A stretch of DNA of 64,000 bases from Saururus chinensis (lineage: Eukaryota > Streptophyta > Magnoliopsida > Piperales > Saururaceae): the NCBI GenBank assembly GCA_035235625.1, contig CP141143.1:43261178-43325177 (forward strand), given 5' to 3'. The notes beneath the pieces were generated by a model that did not search any database, had not been told where the DNA came from, and saw only the letters and a program-made list of their open reading frames with translations. How positions within the stretch are numbered: the stretch's first letter is position 1; each line of letters begins with the position of its first letter. The position numbers and the translations under genes are program-made. Of the stretch, positions 1-10,100 are shown piece by piece.

Positions 1-20
1 ACAAATCATTATATTATTTA
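1..20 (+). repeat. Satellite monomer fragment, left of Harbinger-like insertion
   Basis: These bases match the start of the satellite monomer. The same monomer resumes at 1940 (TTAAAATTTAAAGAG), so the 21-1939 element interrupted a single copy. The TTA at 18-20 is the left target-site duplication. Confidence 0.8.
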
Positions 21-58
21 GGGTCTTTTTGGATTGGTGGAAAGCGGGGGAAAGGAAA
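21..58 (+). repeat. Left terminal inverted repeat of Harbinger-like element
   Basis: About 38 bp pair imperfectly with 1902-1939. The outer 19 bases differ at two positions; the inner part is a purine-rich GGGGGAAAGGAAA-like tract on both arms. Confidence 0.75.
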
Positions 59-214
59 TGAATCTTCTTAAAATCCCCTAATTTCCACTGTTCGGTACAA
101 TGGGGAAAGAGAAAGTAGAGTGAAAACTGAGAGCAAATGGATGAAAAATTGACCCAAAAACTTTCCACCCATCAACCCATGGATTTTGGGAGAAAATCAC
201 CGTAATAAAGACTT

Positions 215-418
215 ATGTCTGGTTGCTACTACACCACCATCACTGTCACTGCCTTCACCGCTGCCGCTGCCACCATCGCTACTATTGCCGCCACCACCAC
301 TGCTGCCACCGTCACTGCTGTCATCACCACCCCCACCACTACTACGTACATGACCACCACCGCTGCTAACACCACCACCACAACCACCACCACCACTGCT
401 ACCACCACTGCCACTACC
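215..418. repeat. CCA/CCG-type microsatellite, left half
   Basis: An imperfect trinucleotide tract built on ACC, GCC and ACT triplets. It reads as poly-Thr/Ala on one strand and poly-Gly/Ser or poly-Val on the other, so the ORFs over it are composition artefacts. It was continuous with 1597-1806 before the solo LTR split it; CTACC flanks the LTR on both sides. Confidence 0.9.
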
Positions 419-651
419 TGATAAGTATAATTTATACGTTATTTTACCTTTAATTATTATATTTTCTAGTCTCATTTAAGAGTTAATATAGGTTAAATAA
501 TTAGAAATTAAATTTAATTAGGTTAGAAAAAGATTCCATGATGTTTTGAATTAAATTGGCTTATTTTGTAGATTCTTCATTGGCGTTCAACTGGCCTCAC
601 TTACCATTCGATCGAAATAACGTAATTTTGAAGAAAATATAGTTCAAGCGT

Positions 652-680
652 TCGAACGGGCATGCAGGGCATTCGAACGG
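652..680 (+). promoter_or_regulatory. Paired TCGAACGG module, 21-bp spacing
   Basis: Two exact copies of TCGAACGG begin at 652 and 673, with GGGCAT before the second. The pair lies about 75-105 bp upstream of the TATA box at 756-765. The same spacing recurs in three other LTR insertions in this window (11703, 15125 and 38461). A cis-regulatory role is inferred from position and repetition only. Confidence 0.55.
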
Positions 681-755
681 GATAACGCGCAGTTTCTTTA
701 TTTCAGCCAATTTCGAGTCTTTTTCATATTGGACTCCTTCCTACGGATCTTATGC

Positions 756-765
756 CTATATAAAG
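756..765 (+). promoter_or_regulatory. LTR TATA box
   Basis: CTATATAAAG lies in the U3/R part of the family 1 LTR. The second copy has CTATAAAAAG at the equivalent place (11873-11882). It is the probable core promoter of the former retroelement. Confidence 0.6.
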
Positions 766-1596
766 ACATATTTGGCTCGAAATTGGAGGTTAGCAAGTAG
801 ATTTTCTGAAGAGAAGAAGGAAGAAGAAGATGAAGGAGAACTCAAAGCTTTCAATGGAAATTCAAGTGCTTTCTTCTACAATGGAAGGCTAGACTTTTCT
901 TTTACTTAGGAGTTGATGAAGCTATAGATAAGTTTTAGTTTCTTTTCTTTTTAATTTAGATCTCAGTTGTGAATTATGACAATTGTATGATAAGGATTTC
1001 CTTTTTAATGGAAGAGCTTTTCATGTTTATTAAATTCTATGTTGATTTATTGTCTTGTAGATGATAGATTGATGTGGTTTTGATATTTACATCAATGCTA
1101 ATTTCTGTGATTTAGATGAGATGGTCATACAATAGTTTTAATGTTCAGATAATTAATGACTTGGATGAGTTATACTAAGATTAAACGGGTCATGCCTATA
1201 GCTAGTTTAGTGTAGATGATTCGTGCTATTGTCGAAGATAGTTCATGCCATGGAAGTTAATTAAAGATTCTTTCTGAAGTAATTCTAGCTTGTAGCTGAG
1301 AATACTTGTTCATATTCACACTAGATTTAGATTAAAAGTTAAGAAATTGTTATGGTTCTATAGTGGATTCGATTTCCTAAGTAAATTCCATTATATTAAT
1401 CTCTACCTTTTAAACTAGTTGATTCCTTTCTTTTGCTTAATTTAAGTTTAAGTTCTTTCTAGTTTTTAATCAGTAAATTCCTCTTTAGATTTAGTAATAA
1501 TTCATCCGTCCCTGAGGTTTGACAACCCTTAAATACTCATCCTAGTACAATTACCTTATACACTTGCAAAGGGTTTAATTATAAACGATCACTACC

Positions 1597-1806
1597 CCCA
1601 CTGCCACCATCACCACCACCGCCCACTATCACTACCACCACCACTACCATCGCCACCACCACTGCCACTGCTACCGCTACCGCCGTCGCTGCCACCGTTG
1701 CCACCGCCGCAACTGCCACCACCACCACAACCACTACCACAACCGCTGCCACCACTGCCACCGTCACTACTACTACCACCACCACCACTACCACCACTGT
1801 TACCGT
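1597..1806. repeat. CCA/CCG-type microsatellite, right half
   Basis: Continuation of the 215-418 tract after the solo LTR, with the same ACC/GCC/ACT triplets. Glycine- and valine-rich minus-strand ORFs here are low-complexity artefacts. Confidence 0.9.
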
Positions 1807-1901
1807 CAATTTTTTCTAACATCATTTGTACAACCAAATAGTGGAAAATTATTAAGAGTCTCCTAGTTTCTCTTTCACCTAAATTCACTTTCACTTTCTC
1901 T

Positions 1902-1939
1902 TTCCCTTTCTCCCGGTTTTCACCAATCCAAACATACCC
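1902..1939 (-). repeat. Right terminal inverted repeat of Harbinger-like element
   Basis: Reverse complement of the left end, finishing ...CAATCCAAACATACCC and followed directly by the TTA duplication at 1940-1942. Confidence 0.75.
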
Positions 1940-2369
1940 TTAAAATTTAAAGAGACATCCCATTCATTTGTTGCATTCATAATAATGAATCAAATAGACA
2001 ATGTGATACCACAATTACACCGTTCTTCCAAAACTTTTATTATTTAAGTCTTTTAACTAGATTTAAAACAAAGCACCAAAGCTTGTCACAAATATGTATT
2101 TAATTATTTTAAACAAATACATGCTCATTTGTTAAGTTTGTAAGAATGCATTACAAATTTAACGAGACCATTCAGACATTTTTTTGTAAGTTTATATTTT
2201 TTTTAATCGATTAAAACCGAAGTTTGTAAAGAATTTACACAAATTATTATATAACTTATAGTTTAAAGAAACCTCCTGTTCATTTGTTATATCGAATAAA
2301 ATGGAGAAAGTTATACAACAATTTTATTGTTCTTCCATATCTTATGTGTTTTCATTCGGTTAACTAGAT
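1940..2369 (+). repeat. Satellite block A, forward, about 1.3 monomers
   Basis: Carries the monomer landmarks in order: TTTAAAGAGAC, CATTCATTTGTT, AATCAAATAGACAA, TGATACCACAATT, AACTAGATTTA, then a second partial copy. It ends in AACTAGATTTA at 2369, where Tekay-type gypsy coding sequence begins without any LTR. That is a broken junction, not a clean insertion. Confidence 0.85.
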
Positions 2370-2390
2370 TTATCCACCTCTTGAATCCCT

Positions 2391-2978
2391 TCGGTTAGTG
2401 TCGGAGTTTGCATATGTGTCTCCTAATGACTTGGCATGATTGCATCCCGAGAAGGAGATTGAATTCCTTTTTGATCTTGGTTTGGGCTCGAATCCTATCT
2501 CGAAAGCCCTATGACCAAGTTGACAAGGAAGAATGAAAAGTTTGAGTAGAGTCAAGCATGTGAAGAAAGCTTCCAAGAGTTAAAGAAAATGTTGTCTTCA
2601 GCTCTGGTCTTGACTTTGCCTTCTGGGAGTGGTGGTCTATAGTGATGCTTCACTTTGTAGTTTGGGGTGTGTACTCAAGCAGCACGGGAGAGTGGTAGCT
2701 TATTCATCTTGTCATTTTAGAGTGCATGAATGAAACTATCCTACTCATGACTTGGAGTTAGTGGCCGTGGTATTTGCATTAATGATTTGGTAGCACAATC
2801 TTTATCATTAGAAGTTTGAGGTGTTCACTGATCACAAGAGATTGAAGTTTCTATTCACCCAAAGGGACTTGAAAATGAGGAAAAGGAGATGGTTGGAGTT
2901 CCTTAAGGACTATGACTTGACTATCTCTTCTCATCCTAGTAAAGCTAACATGGTGGTGAATGCCTTAAGTAGAAAATG
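2391..2978 (+). pseudogene. Gypsy pol fragment: RT N-terminal scrap fused to RNase H
   Basis: Frame by frame one reads EFAYVSPNDLA, then EKEIEFLFDLGLGSNPISKAL, the usual stretch just before the RT core. After that comes QACEESFQELKKMLSSA with a decayed RNase [41 protein letters not shown], and a final ALSRK. Almost all of the RT domain is deleted at about 2512-2530. Several stops and at least one frameshift are present. In an intact element this part would degrade the RNA of RNA/DNA hybrids during reverse transcription. The final RNase H motif is followed by the spacer to integrase. Confidence 0.8.
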
Positions 2979-3089
2979 AACCACTTCAGTAACTTGTGTG
3001 CATGCCCAAGATTGGCTTTTGTATGAGGAAGCCATTGAGCTAAAGCCAGAGTTAGCAATGGAGGTTGTATGAAGTTGGTTCGCTAACCT

Positions 3090-4056
3090 TTCCATAAGCT
3101 CTAGCTTGGTTGATGAAGTGGTTGAAGCTCAATAGAGGGATGAGGAGACTCAAGCCTTTAAGGCTAAGTTGAGGGAGAAGGCGGTGATTGACTTCGAGGA
3201 GAGGTCAGATGGGAGCTTGATTTATAGAGGCCGGTTGTGTCTGTCAAACTCCCTGGAGCTTAAGGAGTGTATCTTGTTGGAGGCACACCACTCTTGGTTC
3301 TCCATCCACCCAGGGGGAACCAAGATGTATCATGATGTGAAGAGGACATTCTGGTGGAGTGGTATGAAGAGAGACATTGCTTCCTTCGTGTCCAAATGCC
3401 TTATTTGCCAACAAGTTAAGGCGGAGCATCGTATACGGGTGGTATTCTACAACCCCTTCCTATCCTGGAGTGGAAGTGGGAGAATGTGGCTATGGACTTC
3501 ATTTTCGGACTACTGAGATTGTCGAGTGGAATCGACACGGTGTGGGTCATCGTTGATCACCTCACCATGTCCGCACACTTTCTTGCGATAAGGATGAATA
3601 CTTCTCCAGATGTGCTAGCTACCTTGTATGTGAAGGAGGTTGTGCGGTTGCATGGTGTTCTGGTGTCTATTGTTTCCAACTGCTAGCCTCTCTTCACCTC
3701 CCGATTTAGGGAGACTTTTAAGAAAGCCTTTGGTACATCGTTGCATCTTAGCTCAGCCTATCATCCCTAGACCGATGGGCAATCCAAGAGGACCATCCAA
3801 ACACTCGTGAACATGCCTAGGGTGTGTATACATGAGTGGAAAGGAAGTTGGGAGGAGAACCAACCTTTGGTGGAGTTTGCTTATAATTACAGTTACCAGG
3901 CGAGTATTAAGATGGTACCTATTGAGGCACTCTATGGGCGTCCATGTCAATCAACCCTTTGCTGTAGTAAGGTTGGGGAACATCTTCATACCGGTCCTGA
4001 TCTTGTGTAACAATCTATGGAGAAGATCTGACTCATTCAGGATAGGTTGCAAATAG
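3090..4056 (+). pseudogene. Gypsy integrase pseudogene (element 1)
   Basis: An HHCC zinc-binding region is visible (EAHHSWFSIHPGG ... CLICQQVKAEH, from about 3280), then MDFIFGLL holding the first catalytic Asp and VWVIVDHLTMSAHF. The second catalytic motif, usually SDRD, reads SNC followed by a stop near 3680. The third motif reads [10 protein letters not shown], with Lys in place of the catalytic Glu. Downstream are EFAYNYSYQASI and EALYGRPC. The catalytic triad is therefore lost and the frame is broken. In intact elements this enzyme inserts the DNA copy into host chromatin. The ORFs at 3169-3516, 3486-3686 and 3807-4010 are pieces of it. Confidence 0.85.
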
Positions 4057-4539
4057 CACATAGCCGATAAAAGAGCTATGCTAACTACTGATGGTGAGAC
4101 TTGGAGTTTAATGTGGACGATCATGTATTCTTGAAAATCTCTCTATCCTGTGGCATGGTAATTTGGCAAGAAGGATAAATGATCTCCTAGATTCATTGGT
4201 CCATTCGATATCCTAGAATGCATTAGCACCATGGCTTATCAAGTGGCTCTACCTCCTCGATTCAAGAACATTCACAATGTGTTCCACGTGTCACTTCTTT
4301 TGAAGTACGAGCTAGATTTTCCCCATATATTAGATTTTGAGACTTTGGAGTCGAGGGAGGATCTCTCTTATGTAGAAATCCTGGTGCGAATCTTGGACAT
4401 AAAGGAGAAGACTCTTCACCATAAGGTGATTCCGTTAGTAAAGGTTCTACGACACAATCACAGCATGGAGGAAGCCACGTGGAAGAGGGAGGATGAAGTA
4501 AGGGAGAAGTATCCCCACCTTTTTACTGCTGATTGTTAG
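4057..4539 (+). pseudogene. Gypsy integrase C-terminus with Tekay-type chromodomain-like tail
   Basis: Pieces read FIGPFDILECI, then YQVALPPRFKNIHNVFHVS, and finally a tail with EILVRILDIKEKTLHHKVIPLVKVL and EEATWKREDEVREKYPHLF. Such a tail closes the Pol of Tekay/Del chromoviruses and is thought to help target insertion to heterochromatin. Only 4231-4539 is one open frame. It ends about 40 bp before the 3' LTR, as expected for an element end. Confidence 0.8.
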
Positions 4540-4563
4540 TGAAGTTTGGGGACCAAAATTTCT

Positions 4564-4577
4564 AAAGGAGACAAGGA
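4564..4577 (+). other. Polypurine tract (element 1)
   Basis: AAAGGAGACAAGGA abuts the TGTAAG start of the LTR. It is the plus-strand priming site in the retroelement life cycle. Confidence 0.6.
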
Positions 4578-5468
4578 TGTAAGAACTCTAAACCCTAAAC
4601 CGATCTATTTTAAATTTGATTACGTTGTTATTGTGTGATTTTGTTCTAATTTGGCTGGTTTGTCTTGTTTTGGGGTTAAAGATGGTCAATGATGGTTTTA
4701 ATCAATGTTTTTCTTCATTTTATTGATTTTTATGCTATACTAAGTTAATCCAATTTTTTTAGAATTGTTGGGATTTTTTGAAAAAATTAGGGCACAAGTC
4801 CCATCGTAGGCCCCTCATCCACATATTTGGGGTGAATGGCACAAGACCCTAAACCTGACTTATTTTATCATTAAAGAGTACCAAAATTTTAAACTTTGTT
4901 TTAGACCTAAAATGACCAAATTACCTATTTTTAGTACAAAATTCTATTTGTACCCTAAGTTTTTAATGTGTACATCCCATAACTAACAATAAATAGAAAT
5001 CCCAGCTCTATTCCCATTTGGGAAGGGCTCAGATCTGGGAGGCTAAGAATCCCTAAGCTCTACTCCAAAAGAGGAAAAGTTGGTTTAGGTAAGCCCTAAT
5101 CTCTTAGGTTTTTGGGTAATCTTTCTTAATCCCATCTTTTCCAAGGTTAAATCTTGCTTTGCCCTATTAAAGTTTCTTATTGTAATCCATACTTCAAACC
5201 TCTAATGGGGGATTTTAATTCTTAGACAATAAATGCCCTAGATCTACATATTTTCAAATGGTTTAAGCTTAAATAATTGGATTTAATAAGGATTAAGGAA
5301 ACCCTCATTTTGGGTAGGGATTTGAGGAGATTGAAGCTTCGATTTTCGACCAAAAACTCATTATATGTAAGGAATTTTCTTCCAAAATGGGTTTATGTCT
5401 CAAATTTATGGTTGAAATGGTTTATGTGAGTTTTTCTTAATGTTGAGCTTTAATGGTGGGTTAAGTAA
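4578..5468 (+). mobile_element. Truncated 3' LTR of Tekay-type element 1
   Basis: Starts TGTAAGAACTC straight after the polypurine tract. Similarity to the 3.5-kb solo LTR at 37357 can be followed through the GGCCCC region, an AATAAATAGA box near 4990, the CAATTTGGGAAG-like start of the leader, and the GGTAAG splice-donor-like stretch, up to about TTTAATGGTGGGTTAAGTAAA. It then stops abruptly; about 2.6 kb of the LTR is missing. Confidence 0.75.
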
Positions 5469-6049
5469 AACATGACCAAGGGATGATACTTCATCCCCCA
5501 GAAGTGCACCCATCTCCTTGAGAATAATGGAGGATAGATGGAGGAATCATTTGGAAACAAAGTCCCCACGATTTTTGCAGGGTCCTGTTAATGCAGGTAA
5601 TCTTTTCTTTTTCCTTACTGATATACTACTCCTTGACTCCTTTGCTGTTGGTTCTTTTACAACCTAAGAAAATAAGGTTTCTAATATCTCTGTTGGAAAT
5701 TCACTTAACTCACTGTTGCTGGTATAGTAAGGGTTTGTTTTTTAATAGATAAAAGTGTAATTAGGAATTTGAAGTGGCTAAATTGGATAAGTGTTTAAAG
5801 CCATATTTTGTTGCGTTAGCTACCACAATTTTCTTTCTATTATGTTTTTATATTATAAAGGACAAATCTTATAAGTAATTCCACTGTATCCATTATGATA
5901 ATATATGTAAGAATATTGATTGGGCATATAAGGTTTCATGGTTTTCTCGTTAGCATATATTTCTAATTTTAGCATGGGTGTGAGACTGGGTTTGGTATGT
6001 CAAGTAGACAGAGGGATTATATTATAGACATGAATTTATGTGGGGAACC
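5469..6049. other. Inserted block, 5' part: probable intron and unidentified flank
   Basis: Unrelated to the LTR on its left. It starts with a small hairpin (GGGATGA / TCATCCC, 4-base loop, near 5482). T-rich tracts at 5600-5990 look like intron sequence upstream of the LPA1-like exon. No protein family is recognised here, and no terminal inverted repeats or TSD were found for the block. Confidence 0.4.
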
Positions 6050-6780
6050 TTTAATTGGTCCCAAACAAATGGCAGTTGAGGGATTCAAAGCGCAAAGTGA
6101 GATGGCTATTGACAGTTTGGATTGGCTGATCACTGCATGGGAAGAACGCAAATAATATTCGGTTGTTGAGGGTGTCCACTTGAGCCTTAACTTTGTGGTG
6201 GGTAGTTTTTTTTTTTCAACATTTCAATCTCTTTCATTTGTTTGATGACTTTTCCTCCTAAATTTGTTGTTTCTAAAAGTTTGTGAACTTTTCTTACTTC
6301 TCTGGTTGCTGCAAAATGAATGTTTTTAAGTCTTTTTTATGTGAATTTGAGTTAGCATGATTTAATTGGCTAATATTTGCAAATCATTCTCCATAATAGT
6401 CTTATGTATAAGGGCTATCTCTGGTATTATTATATGAAGTTACCTTAATTTGTGTATTTTTTTTCTGTCAGATGGGGCTAATGAAGAAGCATCAGTCGAT
6501 AATATCATTTATGGTTTACATTACAAATGAGGGCAAACACCTAGAGAGGTTTGCTGTGCGTGTTAAGTACATGACACTTCGCAATATCATGACAATTCAG
6601 GAATATCTCTGTAATAGGGCTGACAAACATTTGGTGCCCAAAATAAATAATAGCAATGTTGACCAGTGTGGCAGCAATTCATGCCACTGTCTTCTCTTCT
6701 CTAGGCAGGCGTGAGGCAGGAGAGCAGTTGTATGACCCAAATACCAACACAATTTCAGTTTTAGATGTGGTTGGAATGAA
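6050..6780 (+). pseudogene. Fragment of LPA1 / 2-phosphoglycerate kinase-like P-loop gene, intron retained
   Basis: One exon (about 6050-6197) reads [20 protein letters not shown] then EGVHLSLNFV. It is followed by a GT...AG intron (6198-6471) and a second exon reading [51 protein letters not shown] and, after a frameshift, AAIHATVF and [13 protein letters not shown]. This matches the conserved core of the plant P-loop protein family that includes LPA1 (low phytic acid 1), related to archaeal 2-phosphoglycerate kinase. Lesions: an in-frame TAA at 6153, about 14 codons missing after KYMTL, and a 2-base deletion near 6668. The retained intron points to DNA-level capture rather than retroposition. 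Identification is from memory of the family. Confidence 0.7.
6198..6471 (+). other. Intron of the captured LPA1-like fragment
   Basis: Starts GTGGGT after the exon end ACTTTGTG and ends in a T-rich stretch with CTGTCAG just before ATGGGGCTA. The join restores the family order LNFV-MGLMKK. Confidence 0.65.
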
Positions 6781-6884
6781 TAATATTTTGAATGGACAAA
6801 TAGGTTTAAGTGAGATTTTGAAATGGGTTTAATTAATTTTTTTTAGTATTACTGGGAAATTATTATAAATATATTTTTAGGTGA

Positions 6885-6990
6885 TGACATCATCCCCCGG
6901 GTCAATCCGGGTCTACCCACGGTTCAACCGGGTAGACCCAGCCTAGCCACTAATCCAGGTCGGGGTCCGGGCCGGGTTTTAAAACATTGC
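6885..6990. repeat. CCGGGT-rich hairpin-forming block
   Basis: GC-rich patch in AT-rich surroundings. GGGTCTACCC (909-918 of the 6-kb line) and GGGTAGACCC (930-939) form a perfect 10-bp stem with an 11-base loop, at absolute positions 6909-6939. CCGGGTC-type words recur to 6978. It ends GGGTTTTAAAACATTGC. Function and family not recognised; a small non-coding repeat element is the likeliest explanation. Confidence 0.5.
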
Positions 6991-7195
6991 TAAAAAGCTT
7001 TGTGCCCTCGCACCTAAACCTCTTCCACTAAACTAAGTTGAAAGGTGCTGACTTTCCCCCTCCACAAGCTGCTTCCTGAAGGTATGTGTTTTTTGGATGG
7101 AAGAAAGGGGAGAAAGAGGAGTCCGAACAAAAGAAAACTCTATGCCTCCCCCCTTAGCATTGTATAGCAATCCTCCTATTTTCAAAGGGTCACCC
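6991..7195. other. Unassigned sequence before the satellite
   Basis: No ORF or known repeat recognised. It ends near CTACAATATGTACAAATTATTA. Just beyond, TGTACAAATTATTA is present twice (about 7204 and 7223), which may be a junction repair scar. Confidence 0.35.
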
Positions 7196-10100
7196 CTACA
7201 ATATGTACAAATTATTACATTAGAATTTGTACAAATTATTATATTATTTAAAGTTTAAAGAGACCTCTAATTCATTTGTTATGTTTCTAATAACAAATCA
7301 AATGAGCAAAGTGATACCACAATCTGACCGTTGTACCTTACCTTATACGATTTCATTCGTTTAACTAGAATTAGAATAAAGCACTAAAACAATCTAAAGA
7401 AATATGTACTAATTTACAATGTTCCTATGCATGAATCAAACACACTAAATGATGAACAAATCAAACCACCTTCATTTAAGATATATCCTATTAATCAATT
7501 ATAACAGAAGTTCATTAAGAATGTACAGAAGTTGTTATATCGTTCAAACTTTAATGAAACCTCTCATTTATTTGGTATGTTTGTAATGATAAATCAATGG
7601 ACAAAATAATAGCACAATTTGGTTGTTCTTCCTAAACATATTTAATTTCATTTGCATAACTAGATTTAGAACAAAGCATTCAAGCTCTTCCTGAATATGT
7701 AGTTCATTGTTTTAGATAAATAAGTACTTATTTGCTATGTTCGTAAGAATACATTGAACACACTAAATGATGAATAATTTGGACTACTTTTAGTTACATT
7801 ATTTCCTTTTAATTGATTAAAACCAAAGTTCGTAAAGAAAGTGCACAAATAGTTCTATCGTTTAAAATTAAAAGAGTCATTATATTCATTTGTTACATAA
7901 TAATGAATAAAATGAACAAAGTGATAACATAATTTGACCATTCTTCCTAAACTTATATGATTTCATTCGCTTAGCTAGATTTAATACAAAGCACCAAAGG
8001 TCATCACAAATGTGTATTTAATTATATTAAATAAATGTGTACTCATTTAATATGATCGTAAGAATGCATCAAATGATCTAAACAACGAATGAATTGGACC
8101 ACTTTTCATCAAACTATATTCTTTTAATTGATCAAAAATAAAGTTCGTTAAGAGTGTGCACCAATCGTTATATCATTTATAGTTTAAACAGTCCTCCTAT
8201 TTGTTTGTTGCGTATGTAATGATGAATCAAATGGACAAAGTAATTGCACAATTTTGTCTTTCTTTCATAACTTATATTAATTCATTTAGTTAACTAGATT
8301 TAGAACACACCACCGAAACTCTTCACGAATGTGTATTTAATTATTTTAAATAAATACATTCTTATTTGCTAAGTTTGTAAGAAATAATTAAATACACTAA
8401 ACGATGGACAAATCGGACCACTTTTGGTCAAGTTATATCATTTTCATCAATTAAAACTAAAGTTCATTAAGTTTGTGAACAAATCGTTATATCGTTTAAA
8501 GTTTAAAGAGACCTCCCAATCATTTGTTATGTTCATAATGACAAAGCATATGGACAAAATAATAGCACAATTTGGTCGTTCTTCTTTAACTTATATGATT
8601 TCATTAGCTTAACTAGATTTTGAACAAAGAAATAAAGCTTGTCACGAATGTGTAAGTAATTATTTTAAATAAATACGTACTCATTCGCTATGGTCATAAG
8701 AATGAATCCAACGTTTGAAATAACGAACTAATCAAATAGATTTAGAAAAAAACACCAAAGCTCGTCTTGAAGATGTATTGAATTATTTTAAATAAATACT
8801 TACTCATTTGCTAAGTTCGTAAGAATGAATCAAACGTACAAAATCGCATACCAATCGGACCACATTTCGTTAAGTTATATCATTTTAATCGAATAAAACC
8901 AAAGTTCGTTATAAATGGGCATAAATCATCAAATCGTATAAGATTTAAAGAGACATCTCATTTATTTGTTTATTTCATAATAACGAATCAAATAGACAAA
9001 GTGATACTTCAATTTAACCATTCTTCCTTCACGTATATTATTTTATTTGCTTAATTAGATTTAGAACAAAGCATCGAAGCATGTCCTTTTAATTATTTTA
9101 AATAAATACACACTAATTTGCTAAGTTCATAAAAATTAATCAAACACACCAAGTAACGAACCAATCAGACCACCTTGGTCAAGTTATATCCTTTCAATAG
9201 ATTAAAACCGAAGTTCAAAAAAAATGTGTATAAGTCGTTATATAGTTTAAAGTTTAAAGAGACATAAATGTGTATTTAATTATTTTAAGTAAATACATTC
9301 AAATTTTCTATGTTTCTAAGAATGAATTAATAGTACTAAATGATACCAAAATTTTTACTTTTTGTTAACTGATACCAAATTTTCACCGTTCTTCCTTAAC
9401 TTATGTGATTTCATTTACTTAACTAAATTTAAAACAAAGTACCAAAGCTCATCATGAATGTTTATTTAATTATTTTAAATAATTATGTATTTTTTTGCAA
9501 TGTTCATAATAATAAATCAAACGTACAAACTGGTGAATGAATCGAACCATTTTGGTCAAGTTATATCATTTTAATCAATTAATATAAAAAAATTATTATA
9601 TCGTTTAAAGTTTAAAGTGCCCTCCATTTCACTTATTACATTTATCATGACGAATCAAGCAAACAATGTATTAGCACCATTTGGTTACTCTTCCTTACCT
9701 TATATGTTTTCATTCACATAACTATATTTATAACAAAGCATCAAAGCTCGTCACGAATGTCTATTTAATTGTTTTAAATAAATACATACTTATTTTCTAT
9801 ATTAATAACAATGCATCAAACACAATAAATAACAAGCCAATCAGACCACTTTTGATCAAGTTATATCCTTTTAATTAATTAAAACCGAAGTTTGTTAAGA
9901 TTGCATACAAATCATTATATTATTTTAAGTTTAAAGAGACATCTCATTTATTTGTTACATACTTAATAACGAATCAAATCGATAAAGTGATACCACAATT
10001 CGACCATTGTACATTAACTTATACGATTTCATTCATTTAACTAGATTTAGAACAAAGCACTCAACCTCGTTACAAATGTGTGTTTAATTAATATAAATAA

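Larger units (their letters stand above)
419..1591 (+). mobile_element. Solo LTR (family 1), nested in the microsatellite
   Basis: Starts TGATAAGTATAATTTATA and ends AAACGATCA (TG...CA), with the 5-bp TSD CTACC at 414-418 and 1592-1596. No internal domain follows, so this is a solo LTR left by LTR-LTR recombination. From about 640 onward it is closely similar to the LTR at 11275-12708, including the stretch from GTTCGAACGGG to CTTGCAAAGGG. Length is 1173 bp against 1434 bp for the other copy, the difference lying in the first part. A TATA box lies at 756-765. The superfamily is not assigned because no coding region is attached. Confidence 0.9.
21..1939. mobile_element. Non-autonomous PIF/Harbinger-like DNA transposon with (CCA)n core
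   Basis: The element begins GGGTCTTTTTGGATTGGTG and its other end, read on the minus strand, begins GGGTATGTTTGGATTGGTG. The flanking TTA at 18-20 and 1940-1942 is a 3-bp target-site duplication of the kind typical of PIF/Harbinger (Tourist) elements. No transposase is visible. Without the solo LTR at 419-1591 the element is only about 740 bp, mostly a CCA/CCG trinucleotide repeat between subterminal purine-rich arms. Superfamily assignment rests on terminal sequence and TSD length only. It sits inside a satellite monomer. A chance inverted repeat is unlikely given the matching TSD. Confidence 0.75.
2370..5468 (+). mobile_element. Tekay/Del-type gypsy remnant (RNase H, integrase, 3' LTR)
   Basis: The 5' LTR, gag, protease and most of reverse transcriptase are missing. 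In order, the remnant holds a scrap of the RT N-terminus, RNase H, integrase with HHCC and DDE parts, a chromodomain-like C-terminus, a polypurine tract and the first 0.9 kb of a 3' LTR. That LTR belongs to the same family as the solo LTRs at 12727-16324 and 37357-40853: same TGTAAG start, and a shared ATTAGGG tract ahead of a GGCCCC-containing stretch. Many stops and frameshifts make it dead. It joins the satellite directly on the left and an unrelated block on the right at about 5468. Confidence 0.8.

Noticed and set aside
197..475. Glycine-, threonine- and valine-rich ORFs at the left microsatellite
   Set aside because: They are translations of a trinucleotide repeat in three frames, with no domain and no conserved start.
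1579..1894. Valine-rich and Gly/Ser-rich minus-strand ORFs
   Set aside because: Same trinucleotide repeat artefact as the left half of the tract.
2370..2576. Minus-strand 68-codon ORF
   Set aside because: Antisense of a decayed gypsy pol; the plus strand carries the recognisable motifs.
8424..8612. Small satellite ORFs as protein-coding genes
   Set aside because: No start context, no expression evidence, and the same frame is broken in most monomers. Kept only as a finding about the conserved frame.
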